The notes under the pieces: model-generated
Told to the model about the DNA's origin: nothing
Databases searched by the model: none
What the model saw: the letters and a program-made list of their open reading frames with translations, nothing else
Made by a program: the position numbers and the translations under genes
In this document: in pieces, positions 37,474 through 46,181 of the stretch
Numbering within the stretch: position 1 is the first letter of the stretch
How the letters are laid out: each line of letters begins with the position of its first letter
Assembly: GCF_009754945.1 (NCBI RefSeq)
Contig: NZ_WPIN01000023.1
Span: 62,001 to 126,000, forward strand
Reading direction: 5' to 3'
DNA: 64,000 nucleotides
Source: Spirosoma arboris
GTDB taxonomy: Bacteria > Bacteroidota > Bacteroidia > Cytophagales > Spirosomataceae

Positions 37474-38865
37474 ATGGAATTACTGTTTGATGTCTATGGC
37501 AACCAGAAGCAGCTGGAAGTCTGTCAGCACTGGAATGATCCATCGGTCACCGATATTGTTTACGGAGGTTCCAAGGGCTCAGGAAAGTCGTACCTGGGCT
37601 GTAGTCTGATCTTTGGGGACGCCTTCACCTACCCCGAAACCCACTACTTTATTGCCCGTGATTCACTCACCAATATCCGCAAGTTTACTATCCCTTCTAT
37701 TCACGAGGTGTTTCAGCATTGGCAGGTCGATGAGCGGTATTACGACTACAACGGCCAGGACAATTATTATACCCTCTACAATAAAAGCCGGGTGTATTTA
37801 CTGCAAGCAAAGCCCTTACCCGGAGACCCATTGTTTGCCCGGTTCGGCTCCATGCAGATGACCAGGGGCTGGATCGAAGAAGCAGGTGAGTTTGTCGAGG
37901 CTGCCAAGAACAACTTGGCGGCCTCCGTCGGGCGGTGGAAAAACGATGTCTATAACCTGCCGCCCAAACTACTACAGACCTGCAATCCGGCTAAGAACTA
38001 CCTCTACAAGAAGTATTACAAAAAGCACAAGGAAAAGACGCTGGAAGCCTGGAAACGCTTTGTGCAGGCCTTGCCTCAGGACAATAAGCGCCTGCCTGCT
38101 GGCTATCTGGAGAACCTGCTAAGAACGCTTTCGCCCAATGAGATTCAGCGGCTTCTGTACGGTAACTGGGAGTATGATGACGACCCAGCGACGCTGATTG
38201 AGTATGAGAAAATTGTAGACATCTGGACTAATCAGCACGTGCCCCGAACCGGCCTTCGCTTCATTACCTGCGACGTGGCACGCTATGGCCGTGACAGTAG
38301 TAAAATCTGCGTCTGGGATGGGTGGCGAGTGATCGAATACAAGACCTACAAAGGACTTTCTGTGCCGGAGGTAGCTGGGAAGGTGCGCGAAGCCATGAAC
38401 CGCTACCGCATACCGGCCTCCCAAGTGGTGGTGGATGATGACGGGGTAGGTGGTGGGGTGACTGATCTGGTGAAGTGTAAGGGCTTTGTCAATAACTCAA
38501 GGCCCCTGGAAGAGCTTCGGCCCATTGCGGGTTGGGAGCAGCCCAACTATTACAACCTCAAATCCCAGTGCTATTACCGGCTGGCGGATCGGATCAATAA
38601 AGCCGGGATGTATATCGAACCCGGCGTGATGACTCACCAGGAGCAGGAAGAAACCAGTGAGGAGTTGGAGCAGGTCAAGCAAAAGAACATGGACCTCGAT
38701 ACCCGCAAAGCAGTCGTCCCCAAGGAGGAAGTCAAAGAACTGATCAGCCGCTCTCCGGATAACAGTGATGTACTGATGATGCGGGAGTTTTTTGAGCTCA
38801 CTTATCGGCCCGCACCCATTCGGGCCAACCGCCCCAAAGACCGGGGCTATGGCAACAGAAACTAA
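37474..38865 (+). CDS. Phage terminase large subunit
   Basis: I set the start at ATG 37474 (463 residues), four bases after the small subunit stop. The packaging ATPase has Walker A GGSKGSGKSYLGCSL and a downstream motor domain (MQMTRGWIEEAGEF as Walker B region, TCNPAKNYLYKKYY as coupling motif). The RNase H-like nuclease domain starts at RFITCDVARYGRDSSKICVW and has VVDDDGVGGGVTDLV. All motifs look intact, so the protein could be active. The portal gene that normally follows is missing. Confidence 0.93.
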   Translation: MELLFDVYGNQKQLEVCQHWNDPSVTDIVYGGSKGSGKSYLGCSLIFGDAFTYPETHYFIARDSLTNIRKFTIPSIHEVFQHWQVDERYYDYNGQDNYYTLYNKSRVYLLQAKPLPGDPLFARFGSMQMTRGWIEEAGEFVEAAKNNLAASVGRWKNDVYNLPPKLLQTCNPAKNYLYKKYYKKHKEKTLEAWKRFVQALPQDNKRLPAGYLENLLRTLSPNEIQRLLYGNWEYDDDPATLIEYEKIVDIWTNQHVPRTGLRFITCDVARYGRDSSKICVWDGWRVIEYKTYKGLSVPEVAGKVREAMNRYRIPASQVVVDDDGVGGGVTDLVKCKGFVNNSRPLEELRPIAGWEQPNYYNLKSQCYYRLADRINKAGMYIEPGVMTHQEQEETSEELEQVKQKNMDLDTRKAVVPKEEVKELISRSPDNSDVLMMREFFELTYRPAPIRANRPKDRGYGNRN

Positions 38866-39005
38866 GACAAAGAATGGAATTAATATTATCCTATCCTGAC
38901 CCCTATTTAATTGTCATATACTCATAAATAGGTATATTTAATTATGAAAATTTTAAAAAAATAAGGCTTTTATTATTAATCATTCAACGCTAATTGAACT
39001 AGATC

Positions 39006-39413
39006 ATGCCTGGAAAACGAAAGCAAAAACATGCTAGCCGCCCAAAGCCGGTGGCGCAAATGATACCTCAATCCTCCGCCAGTGATCGCTATCTGGAGGA
39101 GGCCGACCGGAGGCTTAACAGCCTGGGTCATGGGCTCAGCGCAGCCAGCACACCCCAGGAGGTTGCTGCCGCCCGAGAGGCTCTGGACACCTCCATTGGC
39201 CTGATTCTGCAGGGCTTTGCCCTCTGGGATGTCGAACAGGCTGAGCAGCAGCTGAGCCAGGGCCATCTCTCTCAGAAAGACTATCAACAGCGGGTCGATC
39301 AGGCTTTAGACCGATTCAATAAACCCGCCGAGGTGAATCCAGGTCCGAGTAAGCCACCTATCCATATAGAAGGGCCCAATGGTGAATTCATTTATATCTG
39401 TGAACAAGACTAA
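39006..39413 (+). CDS. Hypothetical phage-module protein, 135 aa
   Basis: Unrecognised. The N-terminus is strongly basic (PGKRKQKHASRPKP), followed by an acidic helical middle (SDRYLEEADRRLNSLGHGLS) and a proline-rich end. It lies 140 bp after terminase in an AT-rich gap and 14 bp before the tape measure gene. In tailed phages this slot often holds a tail assembly chaperone; that is only positional inference. Confidence 0.6.
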   Translation: MPGKRKQKHASRPKPVAQMIPQSSASDRYLEEADRRLNSLGHGLSAASTPQEVAAAREALDTSIGLILQGFALWDVEQAEQQLSQGHLSQKDYQQRVDQALDRFNKPAEVNPGPSKPPIHIEGPNGEFIYICEQD

Positions 39414-39427
39414 CCCCTACCAAACTC

Positions 39428-42400
39428 ATGGCAAAGCGAGTAGAAAGACAGGAATTAATTGACCTCGACGGACTGCGTCAGGCCCTGACCGAAACCCGAA
39501 ATGACTATGTCAGTTTCGTTGGAGAGATCACCAAGCTCAACAGACAGATGCAGGATTCCATTCTGGCGAATGTGAACGCCCTGGAAATGATGCGGAAAGG
39601 CAACGCCAGTACCGATGATGGCAAAAAGCAGGAAGAATACGCCAAAGCGGCCAAAGCGACGACAGATCAAATTCGCGATCAACGCCAGGCCGTAGCGGCC
39701 CTGAGTCAATTCAACCAGCAACTTGAAGAAGTAACGGGAGGCCTACTTGCCCGCCAGAAACAGTTGCTGGACCAATATGCCGCGATTAGCGGTACCACGG
39801 CCAAGGATGTAGCCCAGAAAAAACGGCTGGCCTCCGAGATTGTCAACTTGCAAAACCAGTTTGATAAGCTTGATAAGTCAACGCGTAGTTCCGTTGGTGC
39901 CGCTAAAGAATTATCCGGGCAGTACAACAAGCTGCAAAAGGAGCTGGCTGATTCGCGGAACCAGCTAAAAGGGCTGGAAAATGCCTTTACAGGCACCACG
40001 CTGGAGATCAATAAGAACAATTCATCTGCGGTGGCGTTGGCGGCCAAGATTAAGGTGCTGGATGCTGCGCTGAAGAAAATGGATGCCGATATGGGCAACT
40101 ACGCCCGAACGGTGGGTAATTACCGATCGGTTCTGGAAGGATTGGCTACGGGTGGCATTACGGGGGCTATTTCGGGTCTCAGTGCCCAAACTGCTTTGTG
40201 GGGCACAGCGTTTCTTGCGGTGGGGACAGCTGCCGTAAGTTTCGGTAAGGACGTGCTAGATATTACGGCCAAATTTGAGAAGTACAACGCGATTTTGGCC
40301 GCTTCGCTGGGCAGCACTGAAGCAGGAGCAGTCGCCTTTAAACTCATTCAGGACTTTGCGGTAAAGACCAACTTTTCGGTCGATGAGTTAACGGATTCGT
40401 ATATCAAGCTAGCCAATCGGGGGCTTCGCCCTGGCACTGCTTCATTGACGGCTATTGCCGATGTAGCCAATACAACAGGCAAAACTTTCGATGAGTTAGT
40501 TGAGGCTATTAATGATATTAATAATTCTGAACGTTGGACAAACATTGGCATAAAAGCTAAAACCGTAGGTGATAAAGTTCAACTTACGTTCAGGGGGGTC
40601 ACTAAAACGGTAGAGCGCACCGAAGCGGGCGTATTGGGAGCGGTAGAAGCATTCGGTAAACTGCCGGGCGTCGTAGGTATGACGGCGACAATTTCGGGTA
40701 CGCTCGACGGACAACTGTCCAATCTAGGCGACAATTTCGATAAGCTTAAGACGACTATTGGTGGAGACCTAAAGGATGGCTTTAGAAACCTGATTAGTCT
40801 GGCTTCCTGGCTAATCGATGTGTTTATCTCCATCTGGAAAGGCACAGCCTCGATTCGGGAAGGATTTAGCCTGATGGCCGAAGCGGTGATCGATGCCGGA
40901 AAGGTTGTCTGGGATCTAATCAAAACGTTACTGACTACCGATGAACGACTAGGGGGCACATTCGCACTCCTGAAAGCGCTTGCCTGGGGCGTGGGGGTGG
41001 CCTTTAAACTAGTGAGTAGCGTCGTCATTACTGCCGTTGGTCAGGTTCAGTTTTTAGCCGCTGCCTTCAATGTGCTCATCAACAAAGTACGAGAGTTGGC
41101 TAATGCTTTCGGGGCTAGGTTCACCATTGACCCAACAGCAACGCTGGCTAGTCTGGACAAAATACAGGCGGATATCGCCCGACGACTTCGCAATGTATGG
41201 ACGGATGATCCAGCCAAACCAGCAACCGCTGGACCTACCGTTGATACGACCGTAAAGCCGACCAAAGATGCCGATGCCGCAGCCAAAGCGGCTGAGAAAG
41301 CCCGCAAAGAGCAACTGGCACTCGATAAGGCTCAGTTTGAGGAACGCAAAGCCATCCTGGCTGCTCAGTACGAAGATGGACTTATTTCCGAGCGGGAATA
41401 CCTCAAGCGTAAGCTAGCCCTGACCAAAGAAGAAATTACCGAGGAAATGAAGCTGATTGTGGGTACTGGAAAAGAGCAACAGGCCGAACGCATCAAGCTC
41501 AACCGTCAGCGCATTGATGCTGAACGGGAGTATAAGCGTAATCTATTGAAGGTTAACCTGGACACATCGGTCAACAGCACGGCGGGTCGACTTACCAAGC
41601 TAGATCAGGACAAAGAGGATGGACTGGTATCGGAGGTAGACTACATTGGCAAGCGTCGAACGCTTACGATTGAGGGCATTCGGGATCGACAACAATTACT
41701 TGCCGCAGCGGGGAAAGCCGAAAGCGAAGAATATAAAAAACTTAATACGGAGATCCTCAACGCCGAACGGGACTACAGCAAGGCCCGCAATAAGTTGCAG
41801 GAGGAGTCTTTTAAGAAGGCACTGGATGCCACCAAAGAGGCCATTGCCACTGACGAGAATACGATTAAGTCAGGATTGCAAAAGCGCCTGACAGACCTGG
41901 AAACAGCTTACGACCAGGCGCGGTCAGCCATTGAATTGTCCGTTGCCAAAGGCCAGCTTTCCCAGATGCAGGGCGATAATTTACTCCATGATCTTCGAAT
42001 GAAAAATATCAAGGATGTGCAGCGGGCGGTCGCCGATGCCGTTGAGTCGGAAAAGCAGCGCATTGCTGCTCGTATCGCTGATCTGAAAAGTCAGGGTAAA
42101 ACAGAGTTGCAAATCGCCGAAACGCTAAAGCTGGAGAAGGATGCCCTCGGCAAAGCCGAACAGGAGCAAGTAGAAGCGAATGCGAAGCGGGAAAAAGACC
42201 TGTCGGAAGAGGTGGCCAGGAAAAAGATTGCCGATGCCAACAAGGTAAAAGAGGCTAAACAGCAGATGGAGAGCCTCATCTGGCAAAACGCATCGGCGGC
42301 TGTCAATGGCTACTTCGAGGTTAGTTCCGCGTTTCGGCAACAGGACTTAGATGATCTACAAAAAAAGCATGATGCCGAACTAGCGGCAGCGGGGGATAAT

Positions 42401-43069
42401 GCGTCCCAGAAGGCAGCTATTGACGAGCAGTATAATCAAAAAGCCCGGGCGATAAAGCGCAAGCAGGCCCAGGCGGATCGGGCTCAAGCCGCGTTTAATA
42501 TCGGCTTGTCGACCGCAGAGGCTATTATGAAAACTTACGCCCAATTTGGCCCATTAGGAACGCCCCTGGCTGTTGCCCAGGGTATCCTCGGTGCCTTGCA
42601 ATTGGCCGTCGTACTCAGCAAACCGCTACCGGAGTTCTGGCGCGGGTCGGACGACGTACCCGAATCAGGTCCAGCGTGGGTAGGTGAACGAGGCTTTGAA
42701 TTGATTGAGACCAGGAAGGGCGGAAAGCCGCATTACCGATTAGCTGCCGAAAAGCAAATCATGTACCTCAACCAGCACGACCGGGTCTATACCCATCAGG
42801 AAAGTAAACAGCTCCTTCAGGCGAATACCGAGCTGGCTCAAGAAGTACGTTCAGCTCCTGGTGGTAGTCAATATATGCCCCCTGTCATTAACGCAGGCAT
42901 AAGCGAAGGGGCAATGCGTCGGGTAATGGAGGAAACGCTGGGGAACCAGGTAATCGAGCAGACCGTACTTAGTGATGGTGAACTAAAGAAGTACATTATT
43001 GAGAAGCAGAAGCGTATCGACTGGAAGAATAGCTATTTCAGTTTGCCCAGGAGTAAGCGACGCGGCTAG
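39428..43069 (+). CDS. Phage tail tape measure protein
   Basis: The 1213-residue protein starts with about 240 residues of coiled coil. A TP901-like core follows: KTNFSVDELTDSYIKLANRG, then LTAIADVANTTGKTFDELVE. A hydrophobic middle (ALAWGVGVAFKLVSSVVITA) and two long charged coiled coils (about 610-990) come next. Near the C-terminus is the phage segment PESGPAWVGERGFELIETRK. Tape measure proteins set tail length and sit inside the tail tube. Its TAG overlaps the stop codon of the reverse-strand gene (CTAG at 43066-43069). No other tail genes follow. Confidence 0.9.
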   Translation: MAKRVERQELIDLDGLRQALTETRNDYVSFVGEITKLNRQMQDSILANVNALEMMRKGNASTDDGKKQEEYAKAAKATTDQIRDQRQAVAALSQFNQQLEEVTGGLLARQKQLLDQYAAISGTTAKDVAQKKRLASEIVNLQNQFDKLDKSTRSSVGAAKELSGQYNKLQKELADSRNQLKGLENAFTGTTLEINKNNSSAVALAAKIKVLDAALKKMDADMGNYARTVGNYRSVLEGLATGGITGAISGLSAQTALWGTAFLAVGTAAVSFGKDVLDITAKFEKYNAILAASLGSTEAGAVAFKLIQDFAVKTNFSVDELTDSYIKLANRGLRPGTASLTAIADVANTTGKTFDELVEAINDINNSERWTNIGIKAKTVGDKVQLTFRGVTKTVERTEAGVLGAVEAFGKLPGVVGMTATISGTLDGQLSNLGDNFDKLKTTIGGDLKDGFRNLISLASWLIDVFISIWKGTASIREGFSLMAEAVIDAGKVVWDLIKTLLTTDERLGGTFALLKALAWGVGVAFKLVSSVVITAVGQVQFLAAAFNVLINKVRELANAFGARFTIDPTATLASLDKIQADIARRLRNVWTDDPAKPATAGPTVDTTVKPTKDADAAAKAAEKARKEQLALDKAQFEERKAILAAQYEDGLISEREYLKRKLALTKEEITEEMKLIVGTGKEQQAERIKLNRQRIDAEREYKRNLLKVNLDTSVNSTAGRLTKLDQDKEDGLVSEVDYIGKRRTLTIEGIRDRQQLLAAAGKAESEEYKKLNTEILNAERDYSKARNKLQEESFKKALDATKEAIATDENTIKSGLQKRLTDLETAYDQARSAIELSVAKGQLSQMQGDNLLHDLRMKNIKDVQRAVADAVESEKQRIAARIADLKSQGKTELQIAETLKLEKDALGKAEQEQVEANAKREKDLSEEVARKKIADANKVKEAKQQMESLIWQNASAAVNGYFEVSSAFRQQDLDDLQKKHDAELAAAGDNASQKAAIDEQYNQKARAIKRKQAQADRAQAAFNIGLSTAEAIMKTYAQFGPLGTPLAVAQGILGALQLAVVLSKPLPEFWRGSDDVPESGPAWVGERGFELIETRKGGKPHYRLAAEKQIMYLNQHDRVYTHQESKQLLQANTELAQEVRSAPGGSQYMPPVINAGISEGAMRRVMEETLGNQVIEQTVLSDGELKKYIIEKQKRIDWKNSYFSLPRSKRRG

Positions 43070-43602
43070 AAGTCATCCGCGGTGGCCAGGGCCTTTTGTA
43101 ACGATGCGACAAGGGCCTCGGCTTCCGTATTTACTTTAGTATAGAACTTATCAATCCACTTTCTGCCCACAGTTGGAATCTTTTCGACATTGATAGATTC
43201 GCCTTTTTCCTCAATCACAAAGTCTGTCAGAACTATTCTGTACTTACCCTCTTTGATATCGACCGCTAACAGATGGCGAACAGGATAGGTATGTGCGGTT
43301 CCAATGTAGGACTCTACAATTGGAAATATACCCTTCCCGGTTAACTCTCCCGTAGACGGATCATTCACTTGTAGTACCTGATTGGCTGAGTTATAGGTTT
43401 TGACAAACCATTTTCTTCCACGCTTATAAAGTTCATCCTTCCCGGCGCCATCAACGCTTTTAACTACCTGATAAGTAATCTTCCCCGATTCGTTAACCGG
43501 CAGGATACCATTCAATTTACCGTTCTCAATGGTGATTTTTTGGGCAAAGGAGGTGAAAACAGCCGAACAGGTAATCAGGAGAAGGCAGACGTATTTTTTC
43601 AT
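43066..43602 (-). CDS. DUF4468 (TBP-like fold) secreted protein
   Basis: ATG at 43602 gives a clean signal peptide MKKYVCLLLITCSAVFTSFA and 178 residues. The frame is open upstream to 43665 without sense. The DUF4468 signature is clear: KDELYKRGRKWFVKTYNSAN, DPSTGELTGKGIFP. These periplasmic or outer-membrane-associated proteins have no known role. It is on the opposite strand to the phage genes and converges with the tape measure gene, so it is probably cargo or host sequence rather than a structural gene. Confidence 0.8.
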   Translation of the reverse strand: MKKYVCLLLITCSAVFTSFAQKITIENGKLNGILPVNESGKITYQVVKSVDGAGKDELYKRGRKWFVKTYNSANQVLQVNDPSTGELTGKGIFPIVESYIGTAHTYPVRHLLAVDIKEGKYRIVLTDFVIEEKGESINVEKIPTVGRKWIDKFYTKVNTEAEALVASLQKALATADDF

Positions 43603-43664
43603 GTGTAGGAAAAAGAGGGTTTTAGCAAATATAAATTGTTCTACCCTTGTCGTGCTAGGCATCA

Positions 43665-44639
43665 TTAAATAATCAATGAGCTGTGTAAGCTAGCCCATGT
43701 TTGCAATAGGGGATTTTCATGCGCTGCATACACTTCTTTAGTTGCCATCTGCCAAGTCGTTTGATTAATACCGCGTACCCAATTTACTTCTGCATATTTA
43801 TACGAGACAACTTTTTGTAGCGGAAGTGGCCCAAGTTGATTACCTTCCATAACGATAATCAACAAGTGGTATGGCGTTAAAGGAAACAAGAAACCAACTT
43901 GCCCAATGAATCGGGTATTATGAATCATATTGTTTGAGTCTTGGCAATATCCAGGATTATCTGATGTAATGAATTGATGGTTTAGAGTGGTCTTTAGTAT
44001 AGTCCAGTTACCCCTTGCCATCTTGTTGAAAACCAATTGCCGAGTTTGGCTCGGGTTTATTTTATTTTCCAGCAAAGACCGATTATGTAGTTCTTTAATT
44101 GCGGCATCGTCTTTTGTCCAATCATGCCTAAGGCCTTCCGTAAGCTCGACTAGTCTCTCAAAGGTGCTGCCCTTTGCTTGGAGAATTGGCTCAAGCTCCT
44201 GCCGCCTTTGGTGATGCTCAACCAATAAATCGTTAATAACGGTATGTATATTCTGTTTAGAGAAAGAATGCTGGCGCATGTATTGATTGCGAGCCTTAAT
44301 GTCAAACAACATCAATGCAAATTCTTCTGCAACCTCTATCGGTAAGGGATCGGTGGACGTTGTTAGTCGCTCTATAAGCTTGCCTAACTTGTTTTCATAC
44401 AAGAAGCCATAATCTTCTAAAATATTAGTCTCGTTTATTGTATAACCCTGAATGGGATTGGCATCATTAAATTGATAAAAGCCTTTTTGGTAACAAATGC
44501 CGGATGGATGAACCTCAGTGGGCCTCGGACGTTTCTGTAGGTCCGTCCTTAATTTAAAAAGCTTTCCATTCGACTTAGTAAAGTTATTCAAATAGGCCTT
44601 GGGGACGATATGAGACTTGACGGGTTTCTGCTGTGCCAT
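43665..44639 (-). CDS. DUF4238 protein
   Basis: I chose ATG at 44639 (MAQQKPVKSHIVPKAYLNNF), 324 residues. An ATG at 44660 adds only seven residues. The DUF4238 opening S/H-x-V-P-K/Q-x-Y-L-x-N-F is exact. The rest is helical with TILKTTLNHQFITSDNPGYC, the family's conserved S-D-N-P segment, and FLFPLTPYHLLIIVMEGNQL. The function is unknown. The family is scattered on bacterial genomes and plasmids. It lies on the reverse strand behind the phage module, a usual place for morons. It is 62 bp upstream of the DUF4468 gene and may be co-transcribed with it. Confidence 0.8.
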   Translation of the reverse strand: MAQQKPVKSHIVPKAYLNNFTKSNGKLFKLRTDLQKRPRPTEVHPSGICYQKGFYQFNDANPIQGYTINETNILEDYGFLYENKLGKLIERLTTSTDPLPIEVAEEFALMLFDIKARNQYMRQHSFSKQNIHTVINDLLVEHHQRRQELEPILQAKGSTFERLVELTEGLRHDWTKDDAAIKELHNRSLLENKINPSQTRQLVFNKMARGNWTILKTTLNHQFITSDNPGYCQDSNNMIHNTRFIGQVGFLFPLTPYHLLIIVMEGNQLGPLPLQKVVSYKYAEVNWVRGINQTTWQMATKEVYAAHENPLLQTWASLHSSLII

Positions 44640-44740
44640 ATCCAAATATAACAAATTCATTAAGTTGAAAGATCATATCAAAGCCCTGCTGAAGGATGCG
44701 AACTGGATGCACCGGAGTGATACCTAGTAGCTTTAGTGCC

Positions 44741-44770
44741 AAAGCCCTTTCCACCCAGATGGGGCTTTTT
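44741..44770 (+). terminator. Intrinsic terminator
   Basis: AAAGCCC (44741-44747) pairs with GGGCTTT and a T-tract ends at 44770. It lies on the plus strand, but the nearest plus-strand gene is the tape measure 1.7 kb upstream. It may be left over from deleted phage genes. Confidence 0.65.
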
Positions 44771-44888
44771 AATGCCATTGCCTCATTGTTAGCAACAAAC
44801 CAAACGCGTGTGTAGTAGTGAGGGGGCAAACGTTTTTTAGTCAGATCAATCAGCCAACTTCTACTTAGAGATTGGCTGATTTCATATC

Positions 44889-44922
44889 AAAAAAAGCCGA
44901 CTCAATCCGGGTCGACTTTTTG
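44889..44922 (+). terminator. Intrinsic terminator
   Basis: An A-run, stem CGACTC/GGGTCG with loop AATCC, and a following T-run form a standard hairpin terminator. It is the second of three within 300 bp. Confidence 0.75.
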
Positions 44923-45005
44923 TTTTTTATATCTACATTACTAAGCGCCAAGCGGACACATAGTTACTGTAGTTATAAAGGGCAGTACCTGGTAGTTATA
45001 CTCTT

Positions 45006-45039
45006 AAAAAACGCCAGCCCCAAAGAGACTGACGTTTTT
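45006..45039 (+). terminator. Intrinsic terminator
   Basis: AAAAACGCCAG pairs with CTGACGTTTTT (one mismatch) across an 11-nt loop, with T-tract. It is the third tandem terminator, insulating the small-protein genes that start at 45080 from upstream transcription. Confidence 0.75.
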
Positions 45040-45079
45040 GTTACTATGTCTATTGTTTTAGCGCTACGAATATAGGCAA

Positions 45080-45349
45080 TTGGCTGATGAGCTGCCTGAA
45101 CATTCCGCTCAGGATGGAGTGCCCGTCAGTAGTACGGGTTCGCTTTGGGATGGGTTTGGAGGCTGGTTAGTTCGGGTATGTGCTGGTCTGCTCCTTGAAC
45201 CCGTCCGTCGTCAGCCCCGCGCCACCCACACGGTTTGCCGGGTGATTCAGCCCGGTAGTGACTGGCAGGGTAGGAGGTCTCCCTCTCAAGTCTGCCTGAG
45301 TCAGCGGGTAAAATGCTCCTCATCCTGCTCCCGAACTCAGTGGAGTTAA
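45080..45349 (+). CDS. Small protein of the PVS-TGSLW family (copy B)
   Basis: The frame is open from TTG at 45080 (89 codons); GTG at 45119 is an alternative start just before the conserved part. It reads VPVSSTGSLWDGFGG then WLVRVCAGLLLEPVRRQPR and CRVIQPGSDW. Copy A shares W-L-x-R-V-C-x-x-L-L-x-E-P-x-R-R-x-P-R with mostly synonymous codon differences (for example Leu TTA versus CTC, Pro CCG versus CCC). The tail after residue 65 is unlike the other copies. The function is unknown. It stands directly behind three tandem terminators. Confidence 0.5.
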   Translation: MADELPEHSAQDGVPVSSTGSLWDGFGGWLVRVCAGLLLEPVRRQPRATHTVCRVIQPGSDWQGRRSPSQVCLSQRVKCSSSCSRTQWS

Positions 45350-45396
45350 CCAGGAGATGGTATTGACCCATCAGCGAGTTTGCTGACAAGTTCGGG

Positions 45397-45430
45397 CAAG
45401 CAATTATGGGAATACTACCCTAATTGCTTG
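45397..45430. repeat. Inverted repeat between small-protein genes
   Basis: CAAGCAATTA and TAATTGCTTG (10 bp each) flank GGG-AATACTA-CCC, giving a 13-bp stem with one bulge. No T-tract follows, so it is more likely an operator or RNA structure than a terminator. Confidence 0.5.
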
Positions 45431-45604
45431 GGCAGGCATAAGGAGGGCACGAATCGCTACACATGGACATCGAATTGTCTCTTCCAACCACGGCTTGAGT
45501 GAAGCGTTAGGTTTTACTAAAAATTAAATTTTAGTTAGGATTCGGCCCATTTAAGTCCATTTTGGGTCCTGTTTGTTGTAGAGTAAAATCTGTCACTTAA
45601 CGTT

Positions 45605-45928
45605 TTGAAAACCAGGATAAAATTACCGTTTTTTGCCTTCCCTAATCGGTACTGCTTCACCGTGCCAGTCAGCGCCACCGGCTCCTTATGGGCAGGCTAC
45701 GGGGGCTGGCGTTATTTGGCCTGTTCATTTGCCCTCAGGAGGCTAACCACCCAGCACAAAAGCCGCAAGACGCCTTCGGCTTGTCAGTTTATTGCGCCTG
45801 ATGTGGACTATACCGCTAGTCCATTTTCGTCGCGTCCACTACGTTCCCAGTTTCAGACCTGGACTCGGATTGATGAAGTGATGAGCTTACCCATACCGGA
45901 GACGCATTTACCCAAAATGGCGGCTTAA
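45605..45928 (+). CDS. Small protein of the PVS-TGSLW family (copy C)
   Basis: A 107-codon frame starts with TTG at 45605. It contains RYCFTVPVSATGSLWAGYGG then W, followed by CSFALRRL and CQFIAPDVDY. RYCF, PVS, TGSLW and GYGGW are identical to copy A at the protein level but differ at many third codon positions. The first 18 residues are basic and aromatic (KTRIKLPFFAFPNRYCF). No signal peptide or enzyme motif is seen. A 37-residue membrane peptide gene follows after 16 bp and may be co-transcribed. Confidence 0.55.
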   Translation: MKTRIKLPFFAFPNRYCFTVPVSATGSLWAGYGGWRYLACSFALRRLTTQHKSRKTPSACQFIAPDVDYTASPFSSRPLRSQFQTWTRIDEVMSLPIPETHLPKMAA

Positions 45929-45944
45929 CCGCTCCTACTTCGTC

Positions 45945-46058
45945 ATGGACATTAAAAAGAAATCTTTATTTATACCGGGTCCCTGGACGCTTGTCTCCCT
46001 AATCTCGGCTTCCTTAGCCTGGCTTGTGGTCAAAGACATTTTGGAGCTGCTTTTCTAA
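45945..46058 (+). CDS. 37-aa membrane microprotein
   Basis: ATG at 45945 to TAA at 46056-46058. A basic start (DIKKKSLFIPGP) precedes one hydrophobic helix (WTLVSLISASLAWLVV) and a short acidic end (KDILELLF). It is a one-pass membrane peptide by layout. It lies 16 bp downstream of copy C on the same strand. No known small toxin or holin family is recognised. Confidence 0.45.
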   Translation: MDIKKKSLFIPGPWTLVSLISASLAWLVVKDILELLF

Positions 46059-46181
46059 GCGGCTATTTCAGGATCAGGAAGTGGTAAAGTACACTGACCG
46101 CTAAGCAACCCCGGTATAGGCGGGTGCGCTGGCATCCCATTCCGCTTTTACTTCGTGGATAGCCGTCCCAGCATATTTGGC

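Noticed and set aside
44584-44829. 81-codon reverse frame beyond the DUF4238 gene
   Set aside because: It overlaps the DUF4238 start in another frame and crosses a terminator hairpin.
44872-45075. 67-codon frame over tandem terminators
   Set aside because: It consists mostly of the two hairpins and their T-tracts.
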